Origin: Trichoplax adhaerens
Taxonomy: Eukaryota; Placozoa; Uniplacotomia; Trichoplacea; Trichoplacidae
NCBI RefSeq assembly: GCF_000150275.1
Contig: NW_002060944.1
Location: forward strand, 807,014-871,013
Length of the DNA stretch: 64,000 nt
Direction of reading: 5' to 3'
The translations under genes and the position numbers were made by a program. Under the pieces are notes generated by a model. That model saw only the letters and a list, made by a program, of their open reading frames with translations. It was not told where the DNA came from and did not search any database. Below, in pieces: positions 1 to 10,095 of the stretch. The stretch's first letter is position 1. Each line of letters opens with the position of its first letter.

Positions 1-635
1 TACTGGTAGAATGACCTTGATAATTTTTGTCTAAAAAATAAATCACTAAATCTAGTTAATAGATTATAAAATACTCCCTGCTCTCGTAGACTAATGATAT
101 CGTAACATGGATAGATTGAAAATTGACTTCATTGTCCTTATCCCATCGTTTAGTAACGCTAAAAGCTTGCTTTCTCATCACGCAATCAAGTTAGACTCGA
201 AAAAAATAGACGCATCGAGATCGGTCTACACAGTACTGTTGGCTTATTCTTGACGTTTGCAAATTTCAACCAAGCTCAAGCATTAACAAATACCTTGCTA
301 GAGGATTGCTCACAAACTGAACGCTATATTCTTTGCATTCCATACTAGAGACCAGCATTTCGTGATACTGCAGTCTTCTATTTCTCCGCTTTCGCCATAT
401 AAAATGTTCACCCATGATGTAGTTTTCTATCACCTAGTATTAAGAAAGGTTCAGAAAAAGCAACACTGTATCCCATCATTTCACCACAACTGTAGACTAC
501 CAATATTCACCAATGATACAGTTAGGATCTTGGATAGCACCTTCTACGGTCGAGAAATGTATTCATCTATTCCACTGGTGTAAACAACAAATTTTGATCA
601 ATGATATAGTAGAATCTTGTGCTCTACAGGTGCCG

Positions 636-1040
636 CTTGTAGACAAAAAAAATACTTAGAAAGGGACACTGGACCTGTATTCTTTTACACGTATTCCGCC
701 AAATGTAGAAGAGAAAATGCTATCAATGTAGACAAAAACTATTCAGAAACTAGACATCATGTTGTTGTATTCCGTTTTTTGTAGACAAGAAATATCAAGA
801 TATCAATGTAGACAAAAACTATTCAGAAACTAGACATCATATTCTTGTATTCCACTTTTATTGACAAGAAATGTCAAGATATCAATGTAGACAAAAACTA
901 TTCAGAAACTAGACATCATGTTCTTGTATTCCACTTTTGTTGACAAGAAATGTCAAGATATCTATGTAGACAAAAACTATTCAGAAACTATACATTATGT
1001 TCTTGTATTCCACTTTTGTAGACAAGAAATGTCAAGAAAT
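636..1040 (+). repeat. Tandem array, ~80-bp unit, at the NUF2 5' side
   Basis: Four close copies begin near 721, 801, 880 and 959, and a weaker partial copy begins near 636. Each unit has 'gtagacaaaaactattc', then 'gaaactagacatcat', a 'ttgtattccac' segment, and a 'gacaagaaatgtcaag' segment. The last copy runs into the first recognised NUF2 exon: its 'tag' is the predicted acceptor and the following bases are coding. The array therefore appears to be a local amplification of an intron end plus exon start. Copies differ by a few substitutions. Confidence 0.85.
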
Positions 1041-4000
1041 TATATGCTGTATTCATGGAAAGTTTAACAGGATTCGATGGCAATTACCAGGTGAGTTAGC
1101 TGATCTTCAACATGCTAGTCTACGACAATGCAGTCTACGAGTTCAACTGATATTTGGACTCTTTGCAATCTCATAATTATAATTGTTGTGTAGCCACGTT
1201 TTGCGGCGTTAGAAAACTGCCAATTTGCTGATTCGATACAAGAACCTTTATCTGTAGTGGTCTTCTCAATGGTGCTGTAAGTAGAATTATCAATGTATCC
1301 TTTTCATGCATTAGTAATAGGAAGCATCCATCCAATACAGTGCAAGGTCTTCAAGTCTTGCAAGATCTTAGTTACTTGTAATGTATCAATAATCAATCAT
1401 ATCAATTCAGACAGAAATGGATAGTACTGTATTAATAGGAATCTAAATAATTTACTTTCAATCACGATAAAGATCCAAAGTACTAAAAGACTCTGGTGTT
1501 AATGGTGTTAACTTGGACGATATACTTTCACCAGGTAAGTAGAAAGAACTAATAAATGAGTTATTAATAATCGTAACCAGTAGGCTTAAAAATTTTAATG
1601 TACCTATGAGGTAGAATGAGAATCATGAATTAATTGTAATGATGTAGTGAAAAGTAAATTATTTAAACTTATTAATTTGGACAACAGCTAATAGCCAGGC
1701 ATGCTACCGGTAGTAATAGCCTTTGCAATACAAAATGTGCTCATACTAATAATACCAATGTAATTATGTATCTTTTACAGCAAGAAAGAAAACCATCCGC
1801 AATTTGAGGTAACTGCAATATAATTTTTCATAGAATACCGAGACATCCTTTAAAGCAGTTCATTTTCCATTGAAATTATCCATACTCCTTGAGGTCACAT
1901 TGCATTGAAATAGACTATTCCATTACTATAGCTCAATATTATTGACTGTATCCTACGTCGTATCAATAGTTTACATTAAAAATACACTTTGTATACTCTA
2001 TCAAATTATAGCAATAAATTGATTATGCCTAATTCAAGTGCAGTCTATGAATAAAATAGAACCCTAGTAACTCAATGATAAACGAAATTTTAATGATTAA
2101 ACAACTTGCTTACACAATTATCCGAGAATAACGCGTAGATTGACTCTTTATCTACCTTGTATCATCATTGCAGTGCTTTAATCAACTTTCAACGATTCGT
2201 CGATTCTCAAATACACATTTTCGAAGAAAGCGCATCAGTAGCTGTAAGTATCGATCAATATATTTTTGTAAACTTTTTCCAGGTATTAAAATTGACAGCA
2301 TACAGATATTAACAATCTTGCTTAAATACAGGAATCATTAAACAACCAACACCAGCAATTGCGAGTCAAAAGCCAAGAATTAGATCAAAAAATCACTAAT
2401 CTAAAGTACATCTTTCTTACGAATCTCTCTTCATTCATTTAATGTCAATTGTTGCAATTATCATGTACGATAAATCATTTCGCATTTATATCATTTTAGA
2501 GCCAAAAAGGCCATGGAGGATATAAAAATGAAAGATGTATGCCTTCGCATTTTAGCGCTCTCTATCTCGTACGACTAATTCGAAATCGCTTACAAAAGAT
2601 AACTAATCATTTGGAAATATTTCAATGTACTTATTATAGCTATTACCTCAAGTTGAAAATTTAGAAAACGAATTGAGTCGATTTGATGAGCAGCAGGTAC
2701 AAAAAATAATGGATGCTATCAAAAATAATAATTTGTACAAAGACAATCTTGTCATCATATCCAAATAACCATTAAATCAATTAATTGAACGGATTTATAT
2801 CGTTGTTATTCCTGTACTGATTGCATTGGTCGTTGCTTTTAATGACAGCAAAATCTCAACCAGGAAATGAGCAACCTAAAAATCAAGACTTCAGAAAATG
2901 AAAATCATTTGGTAACTCCTTTAATTAGACAATTTTTATTATAATTCAACAGAAAAAAGTGAAATTGATGGCAAATAATGTTGTATTCATCTTACAGATA
3001 AAATTCAGAAAAAACAAAGCAGAATTGGACAAAAATGTAGAGAAACTTAATCAGCGAATTGTTGCTTCTCCAGAAAGATTGCAAAGCGTAAGTTTTTAGT
3101 GCAGAACCAAATCATTCCAATTTAACTCTAAATTATCATTACTATTTAGATAGATAGAATAAATTGTTATTCTTTCATTTCATGTTTTATTAATATTAGA
3201 CTTTAGCCAGCTTGACAACACGCATAGATGACTGTAGAAAAGAAATAGAAGATAAACGAATCAAAAATGAAGAGAATGTTGAAAAAATTAATAAATTGTC
3301 TGACTGCACAGAGGTACACGAACAGAGTTTGTAATGTAATTTCTTTTGAAATGCGCCTTTTGACTGTCATTTTCAACATAGGCATGCGATGAACTAACTA
3401 CCTTATGTAAAAGTACACTTACCGAAATGGATCGATACCGGTAACAAGAGCCATTAAATAATAATTTATATCGCATTATCACTTGAAAAGTAATTGTAAT
3501 CCTACTTTACACTGCCATAGCGAGAATGTCCGAGAGTATGAGGCAGTCGTTGATTTACGAATAGAAAAGACTGAAGCATTGCGTGAACTAAATCTCAACG
3601 TCCAGGTAGTACACTTTTTAGAAAAAGTGACTCAATAGTATATAATTCATGATAAATGTATTTATGTATACATATGTAATTTGAAACATTCAACAATTTT
3701 TTTTCTTACAGAATTTAGAACGAGAATTGCAATCAAAACGAGACACACTGGCTACTGTAAGATCGCAAAACAAAACTAAATTAAACCAAGTTGAAAAATT
3801 ACTCGAAGAAAAGCAAAGGTAAGTAACATGGTCTACATATCGTCCGAATTTTGTATCAGCCACTTGAGATTATCCTCTATTTCAACCATTCTAACTTGGC
3901 CAGTAATAAGTAACTTACACGTTTCATTGCAGGGAGCTTGCTGACTTTCAAAAGAAAAGGCATGAAGACAATGAACAAGCAATGGAGCTATCTCATGAAA

Positions 4001-4277
4001 TGGATGCTATTAAAGCAGAAATTGAAAAATCGAGAAATGAGCATGCTGGTAAAATCAAGAAAGCTGAGGATACTTATGAACTTTTGCTACAAGAGGTAAC
4101 GTTTTGAAAATGTTTGCTATTGTACAAATTTTTTCTACCAATAACGTACTATCCTTAGGCAGATATTTTACTTACTTTTTTCTCCTGTTTACGTAGTTGG
4201 ATAACTACCATCAGAAATTAGCGGAATCATGGAAAGAAGTCACCGACTCCTTGGAAATAAAACCAACGATACCATAA
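1022..4277 (+). CDS. NUF2: Kinetochore protein Nuf2 (Ndc80 complex), 5' end missing
   Basis: NUF2 pairs with NDC80/HEC1 in the outer-kinetochore complex that binds microtubules. Predicted exons: 1022-1090, 1194-1276, 1473-1534, 1781-1808, 2174-2243, 2332-2405, 2500-2536, 2640-2696, 2849-2911, 2998-3087, 3200-3313, 3382-3440, 3521-3605, 3712-3818, 3933-4095, 4197-4277 (stop). All junctions are GT/AG and keep phase, giving 413 residues. The first five exons match the end of the Nuf2 calponin-homology domain, with the hallmark 'ILSPARKKTIRNLSALINF', like human 'ILCPKAKRTARFLSGIINF'. The rest is coiled coil and includes 'IVASPERLQS', like human 'IVDSPEKLKN'. Human NUF2 has 464 residues. The missing ~50 should hold the start codon and first CH helices; I could not find them upstream and they may lie outside the window. 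The family call is secure; the exon 1 boundary is less so. Confidence 0.88.
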
Positions 4278-5319
4278 ATACGTTACTGTAGAATTGTATG
4301 CACAAACACATATTCTACCTTATGTGATATTAAAATAGTGTTATCTGTATGTGTGTATCTGTAATGCAAACAGGTTGCATTCTAGTATTCACATCATACT
4401 CCCCTAAAAATTTATATGATTGATTTTTTAACTATACTGTACTTACAAGACCTTGGACCATTCCACATACTGCATGCGATGTGGACATGTACCCATGCCA
4501 CCATGGTTCGTAGGGCTATATTGGAATAACAAAAAATGTACCTTGATTTTGTAATTATGCGTCCAAAATCTGTTCGACTGTCTGTTTCAAGAATCTTAGA
4601 CATTTAAAGTAATCTTCGTATAATGTAATTCCTGTAACTTACAGTAGTAGCAATTGGCATTATGGATACATGGTAAAGATCACCAATAGCAATTGAGCAT
4701 ATCTATAAATAAGTTTCGTTGTTTTCAGGAAATTGTGGATTTTCCAGATGACTCTTAATGTAATATTTAAGGATTAGTAACTATGATAACAAAAATCTTA
4801 CTATTTTAACGACTAGGCGGAAATTTTTTTATCTGAGGCGCTAGATCGATGTAGTACATGACGTTAAAATTATTAAATAAATGTTTAAATATCTACTCGC
4901 AGACTTTTCAATCACTTGATACATTATCCCGATAGCCTTAGCAATTGCAACGATCTAGAATGACAAGCTAGCAAAATGAAATAAATAGAATAGCGGTTAA
5001 CATTGAATTCACCTTGACCTTTCATAATTCTATGCCTCCAGCATTCAGTATCCACTTTAATTCATTTTTAAAAAAGTAGAATATAATGTGTGCTACTGCT
5101 ATGATGAACCGTGCTTCATTTCTGTAATCGAATCTTAGCAATAGAATTATCAAAGTATTTTAATTCCTACATTAATATACATCGGCAATTAGGTATTAAT
5201 CAAATATCATTGGCCATTAATTATCAATAGCTAATCAATTATTTAATTAAATGATTTATAAAGGATGTGATGAGCTTGATATCTGTAATAGAAATCCTAT
5301 TAATGTGATTACAACTTTT
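4278..5319. other. NUF2 3' flank and convergent spacer
   Basis: The stretch follows the NUF2 stop codon. It should hold the NUF2 3' UTR; several AATAAA-like words are present (for example near 4874) but none can be assigned. I see no coding exon or structured RNA here. Confidence 0.5.
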
Positions 5320-5535
5320 GTAGTTAAAGATGGTTGCACCGGACTGTTTTCATGGCATTTAGCCTTAACAGCTGCACATTCCTCTTCGGAATGGCAACGC
5401 TAGAACATTGTATTAAGAATGTAGTTATGCATTGGTTGAAAGATCTTTAATTTAGTATACTCCTACCTACAACATCTATTCTACACCGAGAAAAGCAAAC
5501 GATGACTATGGTCAAAAAATTATCATCACTTTTAT
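5320..5535 (-). pseudogene. Decayed duplicate of the terminal THUMPD1 exon(s)
   Basis: Read on the minus strand, about 5320-5482 aligns along its length with the last THUMPD1 exon (6135-6296). Shared blocks on the plus strand include 'gcacattcctcttcgga' against 'gcacattttccttcaga', and 'agtatactcctacctaca' against 'atatactcatacagcata'. The real exon encodes HQMRKYNLNEV; the copy reads NQCITTFLIQ and similar, with an in-frame stop. Just upstream (5483-5535) it encodes DNFLTIVIV, resembling DNPDVVIVIEIV from the preceding exon of the true gene, with only a few bases where the true gene has an intron of about 360 bp. It may be a partial processed copy or an intron-collapsed local duplication. 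The last-exon match is good; the upstream match is weaker. Confidence 0.6.
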
Positions 5536-6134
5536 CATCTAAAGAAGAAACAGGAAATTTCACTTTACGGAGCAAGATGGCCTTGCAGGGAAAACTATGC
5601 ATACTGTAGCAGAGAAATCTTACATATTGGTCAGTGAACCAGGCAAAGTCAGGAGCCATACTCGAATTGGAATTTTGACTTTGTTACTAAAAGAAGAAGC
5701 CTGACAGTGATATTCTAGTTTAAAAGCTCATGAGCTAGCTCAGCTAAGCCCAGACCGTAAACAGGCATAGCAGAGTTCTGGTATGCGCAATTTATGTCAA
5801 TCCTGCATAACTGCAGCCTAAAAGATAGACTCACATCTGTAAATACGTAAATGTCAATGAAGTGAATTTATTTCAAGTCTGCACTCTTATATACCAGTAT
5901 GCGGCTTAATTTAGAGTCGACCTCAACTCTCGATCATATTATAACTATATGTAGTGTGGAAATTAATATCTTTATTACTTAAAGTTAGAATACATTCTAG
6001 TAAAATTTCACACGTTGAAATCCATATGCATCACGCAATCGAATAATATTAGCCATTCATTAATTGTTGATTAACTATGCATGACCTGTGCACAATTTCT
6101 GCAATAAAAATCTCAACTATACGGTTAAAATTTT
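5536..6134. other. Spacer 3' of THUMPD1
   Basis: No exon or repeat could be supported. It separates the functional last THUMPD1 exon from its decayed copy and probably contains the THUMPD1 3' UTR. Confidence 0.45.
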
Positions 6135-9060
6135 TTAATTTGATGTGGTTGTATCTGCAGCCGTATTGTCTACTTCTTGGCTTTTAGTCTTAGCAACCGC
6201 ACATTTTCCTTCAGAACGACCATGATGGGACACTTCGTTAAGATTGTATTTACGCATTTGATGGAAGTCATCTAATATACTCATACAGCATACATTCTAT
6301 AGGTAAAAATAAAAATAAAATATTAAAATTTTAGCGAAGAAATTATCCTGCAAATCATACCATCGAAATTTTCGTTCCATAGCAACAATGAGCATTTAAT
6401 CGTCGAAATTTTCGAAAACTATAATATACTAAGCATACTGTAGCCAATTTCAATGAAACCATGATAAGGGTTGTAAATAATTATTCTATCCTACATTTTA
6501 TGATTAGCATATACTTGAGTTGTACAGTATACAGTAATTAGAGTCTCCCATCTTCACGTGATGTACGACAGCATCATAACTAATTAACTATTACAAATCA
6601 TGCCTTATCACTTTGTACCATAACAGTAGTAAGAACTGACAACATTGACATACCCTGACAATTTCAATAACAATAACGACATCAGGGTTATCCAAATTGA
6701 CTTGATGCTTAATTTGGCCATCGATAACTATATCGGCTACGGTTGCAATTACTTGATCTCTATTGAGATCGCCGTTATATCTCGATTTATATGAAATTGC
6801 AAACTACATTGAATTGAAAAATAAGACTCATTCAGAGAATTATAATAAGAAATCATTTAAATAGTGTTTTCTGTCTTACATACTTTACACTCTTTGGCAG
6901 TATCGTTTTGAAAATATTGCTTTAAATATTGAGGGCAGCATTTCTTAATATCGTCTAATGATGAATGGCAAATGAACGTCACAGGTATCAAACGCTGGCA
7001 AAATCTATTCGAGAAAACAATTGCATCAAAGTATCATCTATTAGCAGTAGTAACATTTTTGAATATCTTTATTCAGTCTGATTAATTCACAGTCATGCTA
7101 TGTAACGATAACACTACTACGAATGGATCTCTAAATATCTGTAATAAGGTTTCATTGCCATATCCATATGATTTTTACCTAACGCTAGCCTTTCGCTCTA
7201 TTAAATCTTTAAAAATCGATTTTGTCAATTCGTAAGGGTCTCCTTTATTACATTCAATAAAGTAAATATTTTTCACTCCTGTTTCAACAGCTTGAAAGTA
7301 ATTTTTCCAATTATCTTTAAGCGCGCTAATTTCCTTTTCTAACTCTTTCGATGGATCATTATCTACTGTCACGTAGAGAGAGTGGAACGTAATTAACAGT
7401 TAATACTGGTGATACAGTAATTAATAGACTTGAATTCTCTACACTGACCTTCAGATTTTGATGTTTTGGAATCGTCACCATCATCATTACCATATAATCG
7501 ATCCGCAGACTATACATTAGTAGTAAAGTACTTGTTATTAGATAGTGATTGCATAGCAATCTTTAATCTTATGTCACCTGTAAGTATATACAGATATATA
7601 TGTATATTACGTTTCATAGAAAACATACTTGCAAGGTATAAATAAAAAAATCACAATTCTATGCGTAGAGCTATTACCTATTGACAGGAGTAATGTAGGT
7701 GTAAGTGACATTATGAGGCACAATCCATTAGTAACGAGACAAGTTATAGCATGATAAAATATTCTCTCTGAGTCAGCTGCAGCATAACTCTTACCTACTA
7801 CTTGTGAATTTATCGTTGCTGCTACTGTAAATAGTCGTATATCACTTCTAGCACTATGCCTGTGTTCTTGCATCGCATCATTTTAATGATTTATTTTAAA
7901 TATTGTATTATTTGTAAATCCTATATAGAATTAACAAGGCATAAAAAAGATCGGAGTCCGTCGCATTGTCATTGCTTCCTTGATTATACGTATCTGCGTA
8001 CATTTTAGAGATCGTAGCCATACCAACTCTCTTTACATCGACTTTTGTACATTGGTTGTAATAATTACTACTATGACTAATCAGTATATTGTTAAACTTA
8101 AACCTAACAGTATCCATTAGAGCACATCTTGGATCAATCTTGTAGGACTCAATTAATCTTATCTGCCGTATCTGTACTAGATTCGAGATTGTGGAATCTG
8201 TAATGTGACAGTTTCAGTCGAAAATTGTGTACTGGCTGTCCTATGTCTAGTTGCTATTTCACATTTGGCTAAGTTTTAGCTTAATAGTACTCACTACAGT
8301 TAGTCTTAACATTTCGATTGGCCTTAAACTGATTCCATTTATCTGTACTCAATTAGAACTTGTAGACTGCACATCGATAATTTTAATAATATTAATTGAT
8401 GTGGGGATTACTATCTGCAATATTGACTGTCATCGATGGACATAACGCTCAGCTTTAGCTTGAGAGTATTTATTGAAGCATGCCTGAACTAGTTGAATTG
8501 GGCTCCAATAAATCTTATCTATCTGTCCCAGAGAAAATTTGAAGGTATGGTGTAAGAATTAGTCAATAATGAATCTTCTAAATTGTCTTATTTCGCCTAC
8601 AATCTTTAAAATGGTGACTTTAAATTGAATTCAATGTATACGTAAGCCAGGGACTGCTACATAGGATAACAACAACACTTGTGATACGTGTATCGCCTCT
8701 TGTGCATCAATTTATTACTTTATCCTTAACTCGTCTATCTATACTCAAAGATGTCATCATCAAGAGTGAAAATTTGCGATACCTCATGGAGTAATTGATA
8801 GATTTCAGCAAGAGCTCCCCTATTTTGCACATTATTGCATGTCAGTAAAACGCCATTCAATCCAGGTCGCATACCTCTGGGATCAACATGCTATAGAAGA
8901 AAAAGGAATAATGGCTGTTGTCATGGAGGTTTGCAACCTAGTCTAGTGTTGATTAATCATCGTTCGCTAAGTATGTTACCTTTTTCTTCCTAAAATTCAC
9001 GTAATAAGCTTTAGCTCGTTTTCGTTTCCCGTCATTAGCACTTTCGTCCTGCGTTGCCAT
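6135..9060 (-). CDS. THUMPD1: THUMP domain-containing protein 1 (tRNA acetylation adaptor)
   Basis: THUMPD1 (yeast Tan1) binds tRNA and helps NAT10/Kre33 make N4-acetylcytidine in tRNA-Ser and tRNA-Leu. Minus-strand exons: 9060-8980 (ATG), 8890-8783, 7509-7449, 7365-7179, 7004-6884, 6803-6654, 6296-6135 (stop). All have GT/AG ends, phases join, and the total is 289 residues (human 353, with a longer tail). Residues 1-27 are basic (KRKRAKAYYV, like human KRKGKAQYVL). About residues 37-63 match 'GLNGVLLTCNN' (human GLQGILITCNM). About residues 95-236 form the THUMP region, with GVKNIYFIECN, RFCQRLIPV and LDNPDVVIVIEIVR. The tail keeps RKYNLNEV (human RKYNLQEV). The 1.27-kb intron between exons 2 and 3 is the longest. 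The gene is head-to-head with the fucosidase. Confidence 0.93.
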
Positions 9061-9276
9061 TGCTACGCTGCACTGCTAGAGAGTCAGTGGGCCGCAGTTA
9101 GAAGAGACTCTTGCTGTACTAAAACAGTCGTTTAATCACCGCTCAAGAATGAAAATAGTGATATAGTATGGTGAGAAGACGACCGCATTAAACACTAGAG
9201 CGATGCTGTCCAAGTGTACAGTAACACTACAGACTAATACTGTACACTGTAGAGGGGTCCTACTGCGCAGAAGTAA

Positions 9277-9298
9277 TGACGTCACATGATCGGCGTGA
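9277..9298. promoter_or_regulatory. CRE-like palindrome beside a conserved repeat block
   Basis: TGACGTCA at 9277-9284 is a perfect CRE/ATF palindrome. It is followed by CATGATCGGCGTGAGC. The block TCACATGATCGGCGTGAGC recurs at 9521 and 9837 in the next repeats, but the CRE half there has mutated (TGTCA). Its place in a divergent promoter makes regulatory use plausible; binding is inference. Confidence 0.35.
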
Positions 9299-9659
9299 GC
9301 AGCTTGCAAGCCAAATCACCGTTCAATAATGAAAACATTGATATAGTATGGGTAGTGGACGACTACATTAAACACTAGAGTAATGCTGTACAAGTGTACA
9401 CTGTACAGTAACACTACAGACTAATACAGTCCAGTACTGTACTGTACAGTACGACAGTGTACTGTAAATTGCACAGTACTGGACACTGTAGAAAGCCACT
9501 ACTGCGCAGAAGCGATCGTGTCACATGATCGGCGTGAGCAGCTTGCAAGGCAAATCACCACTCCAGAATGAAAATATTGCTATAGTATTGCAAGTAGGCG
9601 ACTGCATTAAACACGAGAGCGAAGTCTTTCAAGCAGTTTTGTTTACAAGACCATTTGAA

Positions 9660-9795
9660 ACGTTTTACTGCTTCAGCATACCGCAGAGTACAGTACAGTA
9701 CATACTGTACAGTGTACAGTACGGTGCAGTACAGTACTCTACACTGTACTGTACAGAGTCACACTACTGTACAGTGTACAGTACAGAATACTGTA
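9660..9795. repeat. GTACAGTAC / ACTGTAC-rich palindromic cluster
   Basis: Dense overlapping copies of CAGTAC, GTACTG and TGTACAGT lie on both strands, as in 'acagtacagtacatactgta'. The motif is self-complementary and could fold into hairpins. Smaller clusters lie at 9218-9255 and 9395-9490 in the earlier repeat units, so the cluster grows from unit to unit. Confidence 0.8.
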
Positions 9796-10095
9796 GAGAG
9801 ATCCTACTGTACTGTAACTGTGCGGTAGCGATGGTGTCACATGATCGGCGTGAGCATCTTGCTAGCCAAATCACCGCTCAAGAATGAAAATGTTGATATA
9901 GTATGACGAATAAACGACTGTATTAAACACTAGAGTGAAGTTTTACAAGCAATTTGGTTTCTTCAATGGAGTGTTATTGACGTACGGGACACCGCCTCAC
10001 AATCTCTATTGAAGCAGTTATCATCGTGATCCATCATCGATATCAACAACCCATAGTAGACAAGCCCCCATCAATAACAACAAAGTCAAGACAAA

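Larger units (their letters stand above)
9134..9960 (+). repeat. Four tandem promoter-region units of growing length
   Basis: Units start near 9134, 9314, 9553 and 9869 with 'aatcacc' followed by 'aatgaaaat..tgatatagtatg', a 'cgac..cattaaacac' block, a GTAC-rich core and 'tcacatgatcggcgtgagc'. Spacing grows from about 180 to 239 to 316 bp because the GTAC-rich core expands. The fourth unit is partial and ends near the fucosidase start. The array fills most of the divergent spacer between THUMPD1 and the fucosidase gene. Confidence 0.85.

Noticed and set aside
9525-9887. 120-codon open frame on the plus strand
   Set aside because: It lies entirely within the GTAC-rich repeat units and encodes low-complexity Tyr/Cys/Ser sequence.
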